A model generated the notes under the pieces. The model worked only from the letters and a program-made list of their open reading frames with translations. It searched no databases and was not told the origin of the DNA. From contig CM060731.1 in the NCBI GenBank assembly GCA_030704615.1, forward strand, positions 35,094,001-35,158,000: DNA of 64,000 nucleotides. Direction: 5' to 3'. Made by a program: the position numbers and the translations under genes. The stretch comes from Takakia lepidozioides. Its lineage: Eukaryota > Streptophyta > Takakiopsida > Takakiales > Takakiaceae. Shown in pieces: positions 33,056 to 43,859 of this stretch (position 1 is the stretch's first letter; every line of letters starts with the position of its first letter).

Positions 33056-35727
33056 CCTACCAGGCATCACCCATTCACAATCTCCAAAGCCTCTCTGCCA
33101 CACCCAGTACATAAACAGAGTACACATAAGTTCCTTGCTTTGCATCCTCAATGCACCCACATTGGGCATACATGTCCACCAGGGCTGAGTTTAGAATGAC
33201 ATCTGGTACAATTCCAGCTTTGACAATGTCACCATAGACCTCTTTTGACCTTTTCCAGGGCTGCCAGGCTTGCACAAACATTGCAATCATACAAAAACAT
33301 GATGTGGTTGGGCTTCACCCCTTCCCCCATAATTTGATCATAGGTCTCCAAATTCACCATCCCACCTCCCTGTTGTGCATACCCTGCGATGTTTGTGAGT
33401 GTGCACCTGCTTTCCAGCTTCCAAACCTTTCTTTGGCGTGAATCCACATCAGAGTTTGTTGGCACTAGGAAAGGGTTGAGATTGAGCTGCTCAACTACTC
33501 CCTGGTCTTACTGGGTTTACATAATGTGCGAAGCACAACATCTGGTGCCAAAGCCTCCATCCAGTGCCCCTGTTGTGCATACCCTGCAAGCATCAAGTTC
33601 CACGACACCACATCTCGTTCAGCCATACTGTTCCCTTCATACATATCCACAAGGGTATTGTTCAGAATGACATGTGGTACAATTGCAGCTCTGACAATGT
33701 CGCCATGGACGTCTTTGCCCTTCTCCAGAGCTGCCAAGCTTGCACACGCATTGCAAACTATCAAAGGTTCACTCAACCAGTAACTTGCAAAAATCAACAT
33801 GAAAATTTAAGGACGATTTCGATAAGAGGGGAAAACAGGGTGAAATGTTTTGAAGAAGGTACCTTCATTAGCAGTGCCTGATTTTATGAATTTGCCGTTG
33901 CTGCTGAATCTGGACCCACACTTTCCCCTTTTCCAAGGCTGCCAGGCTTGCACAAGCATTGCCAATGCACACAAACGTGATGTGGTTGCACTTCATCTTT
34001 TCCCCCATCATTTGTTCAAAGGTCTCCAAGGTCTCCATCCTGCGCCCCTGCTGGCATATCCTGCAAGCATGAACACTCCCTCCGCATCCTCAATGCTCCC
34101 ACATTTGGCATCCATGTCCATGAGGGTATTGTTCAGAATCACATCTGGTACAATTCCAGCTTTGGCAATGCAACCATGCACCTTTTTGCCCTTCTCCAGG
34201 GCTGCCAGGCTTGCACATGCACTACAAACGCACACAAACCTGATCAGTCAGCTTCTCACTGTGGTGGCAAAGAGAAAATTCCTTTTCCTCCTTCCCCACA
34301 TCATGAAATACAAAGCGCATGCCAGGCACATACCCCGCCTCCTTTCATCTACCCAGACAGTCTTCTCAGCTCAGCATGGATTTCCTTAATTCTGGGATGC
34401 AACATGTCATCTACAGCGAAGGTGTGCACCCTGTTGCAAATCTCAATGCAGCAGCGACCTGGCTCCTTTCTAACCCCTCTGACCTTCATCATTTTTCTCA
34501 CCAACTCTTGCTTTTGCGATGCAACCATGCACCCCTTCGCTCATTTCCAGGGCTGCCAGGCTTGCAAACACACAGACGTGATGTGGTCGGGCTTCACCCC
34601 TTCCCCCATCATTTGCTCATAGGTCTCCAAAGCCTCCATCCCACGCCCCTGCTGTGCATACCCTGCAAGCATCGCGTTCCACGACACTACATTTCATTCA
34701 GCGATATAGTTGAACACTGCCTTCGCATCCTCGATGCTCCCACATTTGGCATACATGTCCACGAGGGCATTGTTCAGAATAACATCGGGTACAATTCGAG
34801 CTTTGACGATATCACCATGGACCTCTTTCCCCTTTTCCAGGGCTCCCAAGCTTGCACACGCATTGCAAACACAAACTAAGGTGATGTGGTTGGACTTCAC
34901 CCCTTCGCAGAGTACACATAAGTTCCTTTGCTTTGCATCCTCAATGCACCCACATTTGACATACATGTCCACCAGGGCAGAGTTCAGAATGGCATATGGT
35001 ACAATCCCAGCTTTGACAATGTCACCATGGACCTCTTTACCCTATTCCAGGGCTGTCAGGCTTGCACAAGTATTGGAATCACAAACAAACGTGATGTGGT
35101 TGGGCTTCACCCCTTCCCCCATCAATTGATCATAGGTTTCCAAAGCCACCAACCCACGTCCCTGCTGGGCATACCCTGCAAGCATAGTGTGCCACGACAC
35201 CACATCTTGTTCAGCCATAGTGTTGAAAACTCCCTTCGCATCCTTGGCATGAATCCACTTTGGATAATGTGAGTGTGCACCTGCTTTCCAGCTTCCAGAC
35301 CTTTCATCTTGATGCACTTAAGCAAGAGACAGACAAACGTATCTGAATCTGCTGAAATGCCTCCCACATTAATTGGCATACATGTCCACAAGGGTATTGT
35401 TCGGAATGACATCTGGTACAATTCCAGCTTTCGCGATGTCACCATGCACCTCTTTGCCCTTTTCCAGGGCTGCCAGGCTTGCACACGCACTGCAAACATA
35501 CACAAACGTGATGTGGTCGGGCTTCACCCCTTTGCACATCATTTGCTCATAGGTCTCCAAAGCCTCCATCCCACGCCCCTGCTGTGCATACCCTGCAAGC
35601 ATTGCGTTGGGCAGTGTTCAGAATGACATCTGGTACAATTCCAAATTTGACGATGTCACCATGGGCCTCTTTCCCCTTTTCCAGTGCTGCCAGGCTTGCA
35701 CACGCACTGCAAATGCAAACAAACGTG
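33056..35727 (-). pseudogene. PPR PLS-unit array with an internal E+/DYW piece
   Basis: At least eight P-L-S units or part-units on the minus strand ([75 protein letters not shown]). At 34500-34245 lies a decayed E+/DYW stretch (KEPGRCCIEICNRVHTFAVDD, LRRLSG, then HHSEKL after frameshifts). A 23-24 kb type intron-like repeat sits at 33760-33860, and N-terminal PPR pieces at 33390-33450 and 35250-35350. Nearly every unit has a stop, indel or missing S motif. No gene is recoverable. Confidence 0.78.
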
Positions 35728-35805
35728 CCTCTAGTTTACCATCTACCCATGCAGGTTTCTTGTAGCTATTGATCCACAGGGAATCATAGGTAATCTGGAG
35801 CTTCA
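35728..35805 (-). pseudogene. OSB-type PDF-motif fragment, second half
   Basis: Reads KLQITYDSLWINSYKKPAWV, then DGKLE. This is the half that follows PDFKHK in the OSB motif; the PDF itself is lost. It sits exactly at the inversion point between the minus-strand PPR array and the plus-strand PPR array. Confidence 0.65.
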
Positions 35806-35810
35806 TGCAT

Positions 35811-37585
35811 ACATGGCTGAACGAGATGTGGTGTTGTGGAGTGCGATGATTGCAAGCTATGCACAGCAAGGGTGTGGGATGGAGGCTTTGGAGATCTATG
35901 AGCAAATGATGTGTGAAGGGGTGAAGCCGAACCACATAACATTTGTTTTTGCTTACAATGTGTGTGCAAGCCTGGGAGCTCTGGAAAAGGGGAAAGAGGT
36001 CCATGGTGACATCGTCAAAGTTGGAATTGTATGCACGGGATGGAGGCTTTGGAGACCTATGAGCAAATGATGTGCGAAGGGGTGAAGCCCAACCCCATAA
36101 TGTTTGTTTTTGTTTGCAATGCGTGTGCAAGCCTGGGAGCTCTGGAAAAGGGGAAAGAGGTACATGGTGACATCGTCACAACTGAAATTGTACCAGATGT
36201 CATCCTGAACACTGCCCTGGTGGACATGTATGCACGGGATGGAGGCTTTGGAGACCTATGAGCAAATGATATGCGAAGGGGTAAAGCCCAACCACATAAC
36301 GTTTGTTTTTGTTTGCAATGCGTGTGCAAGCCTGGGAGCTCTGGAAAAGGGGAAAGAGGTCCATGGTGACATCGTCAAAGCTGGAATTGTACCAGATGTC
36401 ATCCTCAACACTGCCCTGGTGGACATGTATGCAAAATGTGCGTGCATTTGAGGCTGGACTTGAGGGGGATGTCCATGTGGGGACTGCCCTTGTCAGCATG
36501 TATTACAGGTGTGAGAGTCTGACAGATGCCACCCGAGTATTTGACACAATGCCCAAGCAAGATGGGGTCTCATGGACTGCTATGATTGCAGGATCTGCTC
36601 AGCATGGTCATGGTGAGGAGGCTTTTAAACTCTCACATGTATGCACGGGATGGAGGCTTTGGAGACCTATGAGCAAATGATGTGCGAAGGGGTGAAACCC
36701 GACCACATCACGTTTGTGTGCATTTGCAGTGTGTGTGCAAGCCTGGCAGCCCTGGAAAAGGGCAAGGGCAAAGAGGTGCATGGCGACATCGTCAGAGCTG
36801 GAATCGTACCAGATGTGATCCTGAACAATACCCTGGTGGACATGTATGCCAGATGTGGGAGCATCGAGCGTGCAAAGGGAGTGTTCGACAATATGGCGGA
36901 ATGAGATGTGGTGTCGTGGAGTGCGATGCTCACAGGATATGCACAGCAGGGGTGCGAGATGGAGGCTTTGGAGACGTATGAGCAAATGATGTGCGAAGGG
37001 GTGAAGCCCAACCGCATCACGTGTGTGTGCGTTTGCAATGCATGTGCAAGCCTGGCAGCCCTGGAAAAGTAAAAAGAGGTCCATGGTGACATTATCAAAT
37101 CTAGAATTGTGCCCGATGTCATTCTAAACACTGCCCTGGTGGACATGTATGTCAAATGTAGGTGCATCGAGGATGCAAATGGAGTATGGCTGAACGTGAT
37201 GTGGTGTCGTGGAGTGTGATGATTGCAAGATATGCACAGCAAGAGTGCGGGATGGAGGCTTTGGAGACCTATGAGCAAATGATGTGCGAAGGGGTGAAAA
37301 CCAACCACATCACGTTTGTTTGTGTTTGCAATGCGTGTGAAAGCCTGGGAGCTCTGGAAAAGGGGAAAGAGGTCCATGGTGACATCGTCAAAGCTGGAAT
37401 TGTACCAGATGTCATCCTGAACACTGCCCTGGTGGACATGTATGCCAAATGTGGGTGCATGAAGGATGCGAAGGGAGTTAATTTCAGCATTATGGCTGAA
37501 CGAGATGTGGTGTCATGGAACGCAATGCTTGCAGGGGTATGCACAGCATGGGCACGGGATGGAGGCTTTGGAGCTATATTCTAGA
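35811..37585 (+). pseudogene. PPR unit array, two repeat periods
   Basis: The first part (35811-36660) repeats at about 200 bp because the S motif is deleted (VDMYARDG-type joins of LVDMYA to [10 protein letters not shown] near 36030, 36230 and 36650). The second part (36660-37585) has full 300-bp P-L-S units. A stretch at 36445-36620 (GDVHVGTALVSMYYRCESLT, then VSWTAMIAGSAQHGHGEEAF) comes from a different PPR gene. Stops occur at, for example, 36902 (CGA to TGA). No start, E or DYW region is present. Confidence 0.78.
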
Positions 37586-37739
37586 GTTTGTTGAGCCTGT
37601 CACAGGTTGTCATTGTCAGTTGCTAGCAGCAAGATTTTCACTAGAATGTAGAGCCTCGGGCACCTGACTATCAGTGGGAACAGTCGCTACAAAACTACTA
37701 AGTTAATGCCCGCAGTAGTTGAACACCATACAAATTGAG

Positions 37740-38024
37740 CAACTTAGGATAATGTGAGTGTGCACCTGCTTTCCAGCTTCCAGACTTCCATCTTGATGCA
37801 CTTAAGCAAGAGACAAACATATGCATCTCAATCTGCTGAAATGCCTCCTTGGGTTTAAAGTCTGTAGAGCCTTTGTCAGTCTGCCTCCAGCTTTGGCGAT
37901 GCAATCATGCACCTCTTTGCCTTTTTCCAGGGCTGCCACCTGCTTGCACACGCACCGCAAACGCACACAAACGTGAGTCGGGCTTCACCCCTTCCCCCAT
38001 CATTTGCTTAGAGGTCTCCAAATC
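37740..38024 (-). pseudogene. PPR fragment, truncated by the Copia LTR
   Basis: On the minus strand, a unit remnant ([10 protein letters not shown], then LEKGKEVHDCIAKAG) joins an N-terminal piece (TLNPRRHFSRLRCICLSLA-like frames, KMEVWKLESRCTLTLS). The right edge is the first base of the Copia LTR at 38025, without a target duplication. Confidence 0.6.
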
Positions 38025-38260
38025 TGATATGGTGAATAGACACAACTCTTTTGAAATATCAAGGTGTAGGGTTACACCGATTGGTCAACTGGAAGGTTAC
38101 AACGGTTAGTTTGAACAGTTGTAGCTAAGTTCTTTGTCTTCTTCGTATAGAGAAGAAGTGCAATTATAATTATAGGAGAATATCTAGATCCATGTTTTTC
38201 CTCACTCTCTCTAAATACATGCAATGATGTATGAGAGTAGATCCTATGTAATTTGTTATA
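38025..38260 (+). repeat. Copia 5' LTR (5'-truncated)
   Basis: Matches 39508-39741 with about 10 differences. Ends TTGTTATA where the other ends TTGTTACA. Confidence 0.88.
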
Positions 38261-38272
38261 TGGTATCAGAGA
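38261..38272 (+). promoter_or_regulatory. Copia primer-binding site (initiator Met tRNA)
   Basis: TGGTATCAGAG directly follows the LTR and is complementary to the 3' end of plant initiator methionine tRNA, the usual primer. Confidence 0.9.
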
Positions 38273-39440
38273 GGAGATTTATATGAAACAGCTTGAAGGC
38301 TATGTCAAAGCGGGAAAAGAAACTAAGGTTTGTAGGCTACTAAAAACACTTTATGGCCTCAAACAATCCCCAAGGGCATGGTATGAGCGAATAGATTCTT
38401 ATCTATTAAAATCTGGTTTTGCTAAAAATCCAGCAGATTCGAATGTCTATGTTAAGCGCCATCAAGCTTCTTTTGTATTGTTAGGGTTGTATGTTGATGA
38501 CTGCATCATTGCTGGAAACGATTTGAAGTTTCTAAAAGCAACAAAATCGGAGTTGTCAAGTGAGTTTGAGATGACAGATAATGGTCCTATTGAGTATTGT
38601 CTCGGCATACAAGTATCTAGAGATAGAAGAAAAAGACTAATTCATTTATCTCAAGAAAAGTATATACGAGATACACTAAAGAAATTCAATATGGAATTAT
38701 GTAAAGCTATCTCTACACCATGGTAGATATTCCTTATTCGAGTGTTGTGGGCAGCCTGATGTACATTATGGTGTGTACACGACCCAACCTTGCTTTCCCT
38801 GTAAGTCAAGTTTCACAATTTATGGCAAATCCTAGAAAACAACATTGGCTTGCTATAAAGCGGTTTTTTCAGGTATCTTCAAGCCACTATAACTTTTGGA
38901 CTTAGACAGGGGATTCAAGTTGAGACTTCACCAACAAACACTATTCAAGGATGGTGTGACTCTGATTTGGCAGCAGATGTAGACAATCGTCGTTCTGTCA
39001 CAGGTTATATATTTTGCATGAATGGAGGAGCGATATCGTGGCAAAGCAAGAAACATGCCACTATAGCTCTCTCGAGTACCGAGGCAAAATATATGGCTGC
39101 TGCACATGCAACTAATGAAGCAATATGGCTTAGGTAGTTAATTAGTGGACTTGGATTCCCAAGCTTAAAAGCTATTGTCTTATGTTGTGATAATCAGTCG
39201 TGTATAGCTTTGACAAAGAATCCTAGATTTCACGATCGGTCAAAGCATATAGAACTCAGATATCACTTTATAAGAGAAAAAGTAGAAACTAGTCAGATAG
39301 AACTAGTTTACTGTAGCACTAATGAGATGCTACATGATGCTTTAACTAAGGCTCTTCCGAAGCCCAAGCATCAGTATTGCATAGAGGCATTTGGAGTGCT
39401 TAGCTTTCATAACATTTACTATCAGATTGACAAAGTCTAG
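38273..39440 (+). pseudogene. Copia pol fragment: reverse transcriptase and RNase H
   Basis: EEIYMKQLEGYV, LLKTLYGLKQSPRAWYERID, LYVDDCIIAGND (intact YVDD), YCLGIQVSRDR, then a deletion and TAG at 38724. It goes on in another frame with YSSVVGSLMYIMVCTRPNLA and RNase H (WCDSDLAADVDNRRSVTGYI, STEAKYMAAAHAT, DNQSCIALTKNPRFHDRSKH), ending near 39440. Stops and frameshifts at about 38900 and 39138. Confidence 0.88.
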
Positions 39441-39463
39441 ATTATGGATAAATTAAGGGGTAG

Positions 39464-39741
39464 TATTGAAATGATAGATAATCTCATCCATAATTCTAGG
39501 TTTCATCTGATATGGTGAATAGACCCAACTCTTGAAGTATCAAGGTGTAGGGTTACACCGATCGGTCAACTGGAAGGTTCCAACGGTTAGTTTGAACAGT
39601 CGTAGCTAAGTTCTTTGTCTTCTTCGTACAGAGAAGAAGTGTAATTATAATTACAGGAGAATATCTAGATCCATGTTTTTCCTCACTCTCTCTAAATACA
39701 TGCAATGATGTATGAGAGTAGATCTTGTGTAATTTGTTACA
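39464..39741 (+). repeat. Copia 3' LTR
   Basis: Starts just after the purine tract and ends TTGTTACA. The 3' flank (CGAGCAACC) is the left edge of the duplicated segment B. Confidence 0.75.
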
Positions 39742-41262
39742 CGAGCAACCAAGAGCCTTCAGCATTACAGAAAGAAGGTGAGGAACCATGAGCGTAGAAA
39801 TCAAGTACAGGAGAGGTCTTTTAAGTGAACAACAAGCACTAAGCAGGATTGTGAATGTGGTGAAATGGCTGACTGGAAAGGGAAGGTTTATGAATGTAGC
39901 GTTTGAAAGGAAGGGGGTACAAAAGATTGAAACTTCAGGTGAAAGAAGGCAAGCAGAGTCAGATTCACACTTTGACTGTAAGAGACAGTCTCTCAAAACC
40001 AACATAATTGTGATGGCGTACGAAGAAAAATGCTAACGAAGACAAAAGTGAGAAGGAGACGCGGGATTGGCCCGGTAACCTCAAAACTAAGCAGAAGTCC
40101 TTACAAATTGGTGCCTTCGCTATGCTAGGGTATGACATCGAGATCAAAAAGAGGGAAATCGCTACCAAATAGAAGCTCCAATGCAAGATGGACAGCAATG
40201 CTCTCAACCTTGAATTCATCTCATCGGGAGCTTAAGGAAGGGATGCCAAACTTACCCCGAACAGCCACATTGGCTGCTTTGGAGCATGCTGACATGCACT
40301 CCTTAAGCCCACTTGAATGGATTGAAGAGACTTAGCCTGGTTGGAGTTATCAACCCATATTGCAGATCCGTACTCCAAGGTAGGTCTAATAACGCGACAA
40401 GAGGAGAGAGAGAGAGAGAATAAGAGGTTTTAGTATTTCAGTTGAGCAGTAACAGTCAATGTTCACATCGATTCCTGCATTATCTCGGTAAATCTGTTTC
40501 TTTCTTTCAAGGCTCCCTTGCGATGTGACAACCATATGTGATCAATTTCAAGGATGAACACAACATATTTTTTGTGGGTCACTGTAGCCATCAGCCAATG
40601 CTGGTCTGGATTCAAAGAGATTCTGCGTTTTATTTTGAGAATGGTACCTTCGAATCTCAGGCTTGAGCCTTCGCTAAGGTTTGAAACCAATAATGCCATG
40701 CGACTTGTTCAATCCTGAGGCCAGAAATTGCATGCATTCTTTCCTCCATCGCGCTATGGTGCCCAAGACACTTTGTTTGATTATTCAGGCCACCGATGCT
40801 TCAACACTGCCTCATTGCGGGTTCTATTCACGGCAATCTTGTGTTCGTCGCCTACCACCATTGGCACACTAATTAGCTGTGGGAGACTCCGCCATCACCT
40901 TGCTCAACCATACAGGTTGCACACAAGCGCCAAATTAGTCCTAGACTGATCCCACCGGAAGATCTCTCTGTCTCTCTCTCTTTCATTACGTATGAAATAT
41001 GAAAATATATCAAGTCCTACAGTCTACTATGCGGACATGTACATATGGGGAACCGTACTTATTGAACATTGAAAGTGTTGTGACGGATTGTTCGGTACAA
41101 CATGTCAAAGTTGATGCAGGTGCTGCATCTGATCGGGCTCTAAATTATCTCTTGTAGTTCGTGATGGACATTGGTGATGGCCCTGAGCTCTGGGAAAACT
41201 GAGTCAGGATGCCGGTAGCGCTTGTGCATGCTTTGCCAGTGAATAGCGCCAGACATAAACTC
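39742..41262. repeat. Duplicated segment, copy B (matches 14228-15756)
   Basis: Nearly identical to copy A, but here it continues into the intact terpene synthase. It holds the same LINE family 2 fragment (40190-40395, minus), (GA)n run and unrecognised plus-strand frame (MSVEIKYRRG, 39788). The region 39742-41139 is therefore the 3' flank of the terpene synthase gene. Confidence 0.87.
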
Positions 41263-42426
41263 CTTCACACCTTCCACGTAGTGGAGCAGAGCATGGGCCC
41301 AAGGCTCCGCGCCCACCGACGCTGCCAACTGCGTCTCCAGCTCCAGGACGACGCGAGTGTAGGAGTTTACCACGTCCACGGCTCTCCACGCGGCTTGGGG
41401 TAGCGCTGTGCCTTCAGATTCCATCAACACCCTGATTAGATTTCGCGGATTGTCTTCCTGCACCTCCTTGTGGTAAGAGAAAAGATCGTTGGCTAAAGTC
41501 ATCTGAAGGGCGGTCGCGTTGGTGAGCTGTTGGATGAAGGATTGCGCGCGCACCTCGTTTGGAAGAAAGGCATTGTTGGCAAGCTCCACGAGATTCATAG
41601 AAAACAAGCCTCCACCGTTCCAGGCGCGCATTTGGGTGTAAGACTCCACGTCTTGCAAATATGAGCGGTCGCCTGCAATGTCAGCATGGCTGGCAACGGT
41701 CACTCTGCAGTACCCGATGAGAGAGTCTGCAAAAGTGTTGAACCATTCCGGGGTGGACAAGCGTCTCAAGTCCTCACCCAATTCCCACATCAACCCCTCG
41801 ATCGGGGTGGGATCGCACGGAGGCTCTTGTTGCCTGAAGAGAAGGTTCAAGCTGTTGAGGAACACTCCGATTTTGCGAGGGCTCTCACGGATGCTGCGAT
41901 CCATGCCATACTCCTCGAGGAGCAAGTCGTTTGGACAATCAAAGAAAAGATCATCGAGAATAAACGTGAGGGCGTATACGATAGATATGGCAACAAAACG
42001 ATCAGAACTGACGGCTCCGCTGTACACAAAGCTGGCCGACGAGATGCCCAGACGACAATAGGATTCTAACGAGTTGATCTGCCAGTGCTCCCAAATTTTC
42101 ATCAGGCGTTCCTCGGCGTCAACCACAAACATGCTCTGCTGTCGAGGTGGTAAGCCTCCGATGATCATGGAAGAGACGAGAGGTGGAAGCTCGATCTCAT
42201 CGTTCGTGGGATTCTGAATGGGTACATTTCCAGGTCGTTGTTCTACCCTGCTAGCTGTGCATCGCACAAGAAGGGAAGACGGGTATTTGACAAGAGAAGA
42301 GAAGCAAGGGCGCTTCTGAAAGGCATGAGTAGTAGGGAGGGTCCAGCGAGGGAGGAAGATAGGGAGACCTCTTTGGCAATGGATTGATAGGCCATTATGG
42401 AGCGGGCTCTGGAGCTGCGGAAGCAT
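41140..42426 (-). CDS. Microbial-type (MTPSL-like) class I terpene synthase
   Basis: Uses prenyl diphosphates to make mono- or sesquiterpenes. It is a single open exon of 428 codons from ATG 42426 (an in-frame GTG at 42468 precedes it). Residues 1-60 are Arg/Ser/Pro-rich and could target plastids. The fold is a lone alpha domain. The Asp-rich motif DDLFFD is at about 158-163, the NSE motif NDLFSYHKE at about 313-321, and a C-terminal W.....RY (WQSMHKRY, about 397-404) for diphosphate binding. The size, motif spacing and lack of a beta domain fit MTPSL proteins of non-seed plants, not typical seed-plant synthases. All catalytic residues look intact. Truncated and broken paralogues lie at 15632 and 55367. 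The product cannot be told from sequence. Confidence 0.88.
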   Translation of the reverse strand: MLPQLQSPLHNGLSIHCQRGLPIFLPRWTLPTTHAFQKRPCFSSLVKYPSSLLVRCTASRVEQRPGNVPIQNPTNDEIELPPLVSSMIIGGLPPRQQSMFVVDAEERLMKIWEHWQINSLESYCRLGISSASFVYSGAVSSDRFVAISIVYALTFILDDLFFDCPNDLLLEEYGMDRSIRESPRKIGVFLNSLNLLFRQQEPPCDPTPIEGLMWELGEDLRRLSTPEWFNTFADSLIGYCRVTVASHADIAGDRSYLQDVESYTQMRAWNGGGLFSMNLVELANNAFLPNEVRAQSFIQQLTNATALQMTLANDLFSYHKEVQEDNPRNLIRVLMESEGTALPQAAWRAVDVVNSYTRVVLELETQLAASVGAEPWAHALLHYVEGVKEFMSGAIHWQSMHKRYRHPDSVFPELRAITNVHHELQEII

Positions 42427-42536
42427 TGTGCGGTCCTCCGGCCGGCAGCTGCTACTAGAGCGGAGCACTGGAATAGAATGCGTAGGGCAGCAGAGCGATG
42501 AAGAGGAAGGCTTTGACAGAAATCACAGTAACTTCA

Positions 42537-42544
42537 CTTATATA
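42537..42544 (-). promoter_or_regulatory. TATA box of the terpene synthase gene
   Basis: The minus strand reads GCGTATATAAGTG about 115 bp before the ATG; this would put transcription start near 42510. The same box is kept in the broken paralogue at 57053-57060. A TGACGTC element (bZIP-type site) lies further up at 42707-42713, but its role is unproven. Confidence 0.6.
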
Positions 42545-42649
42545 CGCAACGCTGCAAACTCTCCCTCCGCGAGTTAAGTTCACCCGCAGGCTCGTGATCT
42601 CGGCAGCTGCCCAAACCCGCTCCTGAGTCCTCACCATCCTTTGTCTAAT

Positions 42650-43504
42650 AATCTAATGCGTACTTTATTTTGCAAGTGACGCACGCGCGCGGTCCCCTCC
42701 GGCCCCTGACGTCGTGACAGCGCGGTCCCCGCTCCTCTCGCAAGTGCGATCCTCGATCAGCGGAGTGGATCTGGAACGCTGATGGATTGTACGTATTTAT
42801 GTCATAGCCCCCACGGAAGCCCGGTTGGCCAAAGTGGCGGGGCCCACCACCTCGTTAAGACCGGAAAAACCAGTGTTGAGCGCAGTGTTTTCCTGTTCAT
42901 TTTTTCAAAATCGCTGGCGGGGCCACATGTGAATTCTGTCCAGTGCCCATGTGGCAGGAAAAACGAGGTGGCAGGGCTAGAATATTCCAGGTGGCACGTT
43001 TTTAACTGGTCCACGTCTGCAAAATTAGGCACTAATTCTCAACTACTTGTGCTTTTTGGCGAAATTTTCGGATCTTACCCCAATAATTCATTTGTACAAG
43101 TACCTAACCCATCCTAGGAAAACTCAAGAGGGCGGGGCCGCGGGCAAATCCTACTAAGTCTGGACGTTGCTATCGCAGCCCCACAGCCCCACAGCCCCAC
43201 AGCCCCACGCCTGCTTGCACTCGCTGCCACGCGGGTTCAATTCTTGGCCTCCATGTGGTTTGAGGGCATTGACAGGTCCAACTTCTATAAGGATACAATG
43301 TTCTTCACTTGTTTGAATTGCTTAAAACTGGTTGTGATTATTTATTATTATTATTATTTACTTATTGTTGTGCATTTGACACTTGTGTCGTCAACAGGTT
43401 GATATTTATAAGGGCTGGATTTATAGCTGAACACAAAATAAATCATTAGGAATATTACCGGTTGTAAAGAATTTATCTCGGAAATTGACCAGGTATAGCT
43501 ACCA
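42650..43504. other. Terpene synthase upstream region and spacer
   Basis: GC-rich to about 42780 (presumed promoter), then ordinary spacer. Contains four copies of CAGCCCCAC at 43176-43208 and a short (ATT)n run near 43340. No gene seen. Confidence 0.45.
43176..43208. repeat. 9-bp tandem repeat, (CAGCCCCAC)n
   Basis: About 3.7 perfect copies in tandem. Confidence 0.9.
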
Positions 43505-43859
43505 CTAAGGGGCAGCAACCGACTGCCCAACCCACTTAGCCGATTGCTGCTGGGAATGAGCGGTTATGGCTGGTTCAACTGAAATTATTTCCGGGGATGC
43601 TGGTGCAAAGGCTGCCATGAAACCTGAGCGCCAGCCTGCACTACTCCATGCCTTGGAGACAACTTGGGCCCACCTCGGAATCATTTGTCGTCGCATTAAT
43701 GATCTCATGTGTATTTGGACAGAGAGAGCATCCCCTCCTGATGGGAGGGAGAGAGAGGCCTGCTCGTTAGCAGCATCCCGAGAGTTTGAAAGATTGGAGA
43801 TCAACTGGAAGCATATCAGGTCCTCCTCTGCAACGCGCCTCCAGTTAGAATTCTTTAAT

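Larger units (their letters stand above)
38025..39741 (+). mobile_element. Internally deleted Ty1/Copia retrotransposon
   Basis: It has two similar LTR copies (38025-38260 and about 39464-39741), a primer-binding site at 38261, and the C-terminal pol region only. About 10 bases after the primer site the reverse transcriptase begins, so gag, protease and integrase are deleted. The first LTR copy lacks about 45 bp at its 5' edge, compared with the position of the purine tract (TTAAGGGGTAG) before the second. That explains why it has no target duplication. Confidence 0.9.

Noticed and set aside
15757-37585. Functional PPR genes in the long arrays
   Set aside because: No block has a start, a continuous frame and an E/DYW end together. 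Nearly every unit has stops or indels.
42802-43117. Frames upstream of the terpene synthase
   Set aside because: No family resemblance, no conserved start, and not kept in the paralogous copy at 57.1 kb.
43140-43340. tRNA-derived SINE (GGTTCAATTC box near 43225, a faint parallel at 57440-57660)
   Set aside because: Only a B-box-like string is seen, with no A box at the right distance and no clear tail or target duplication.
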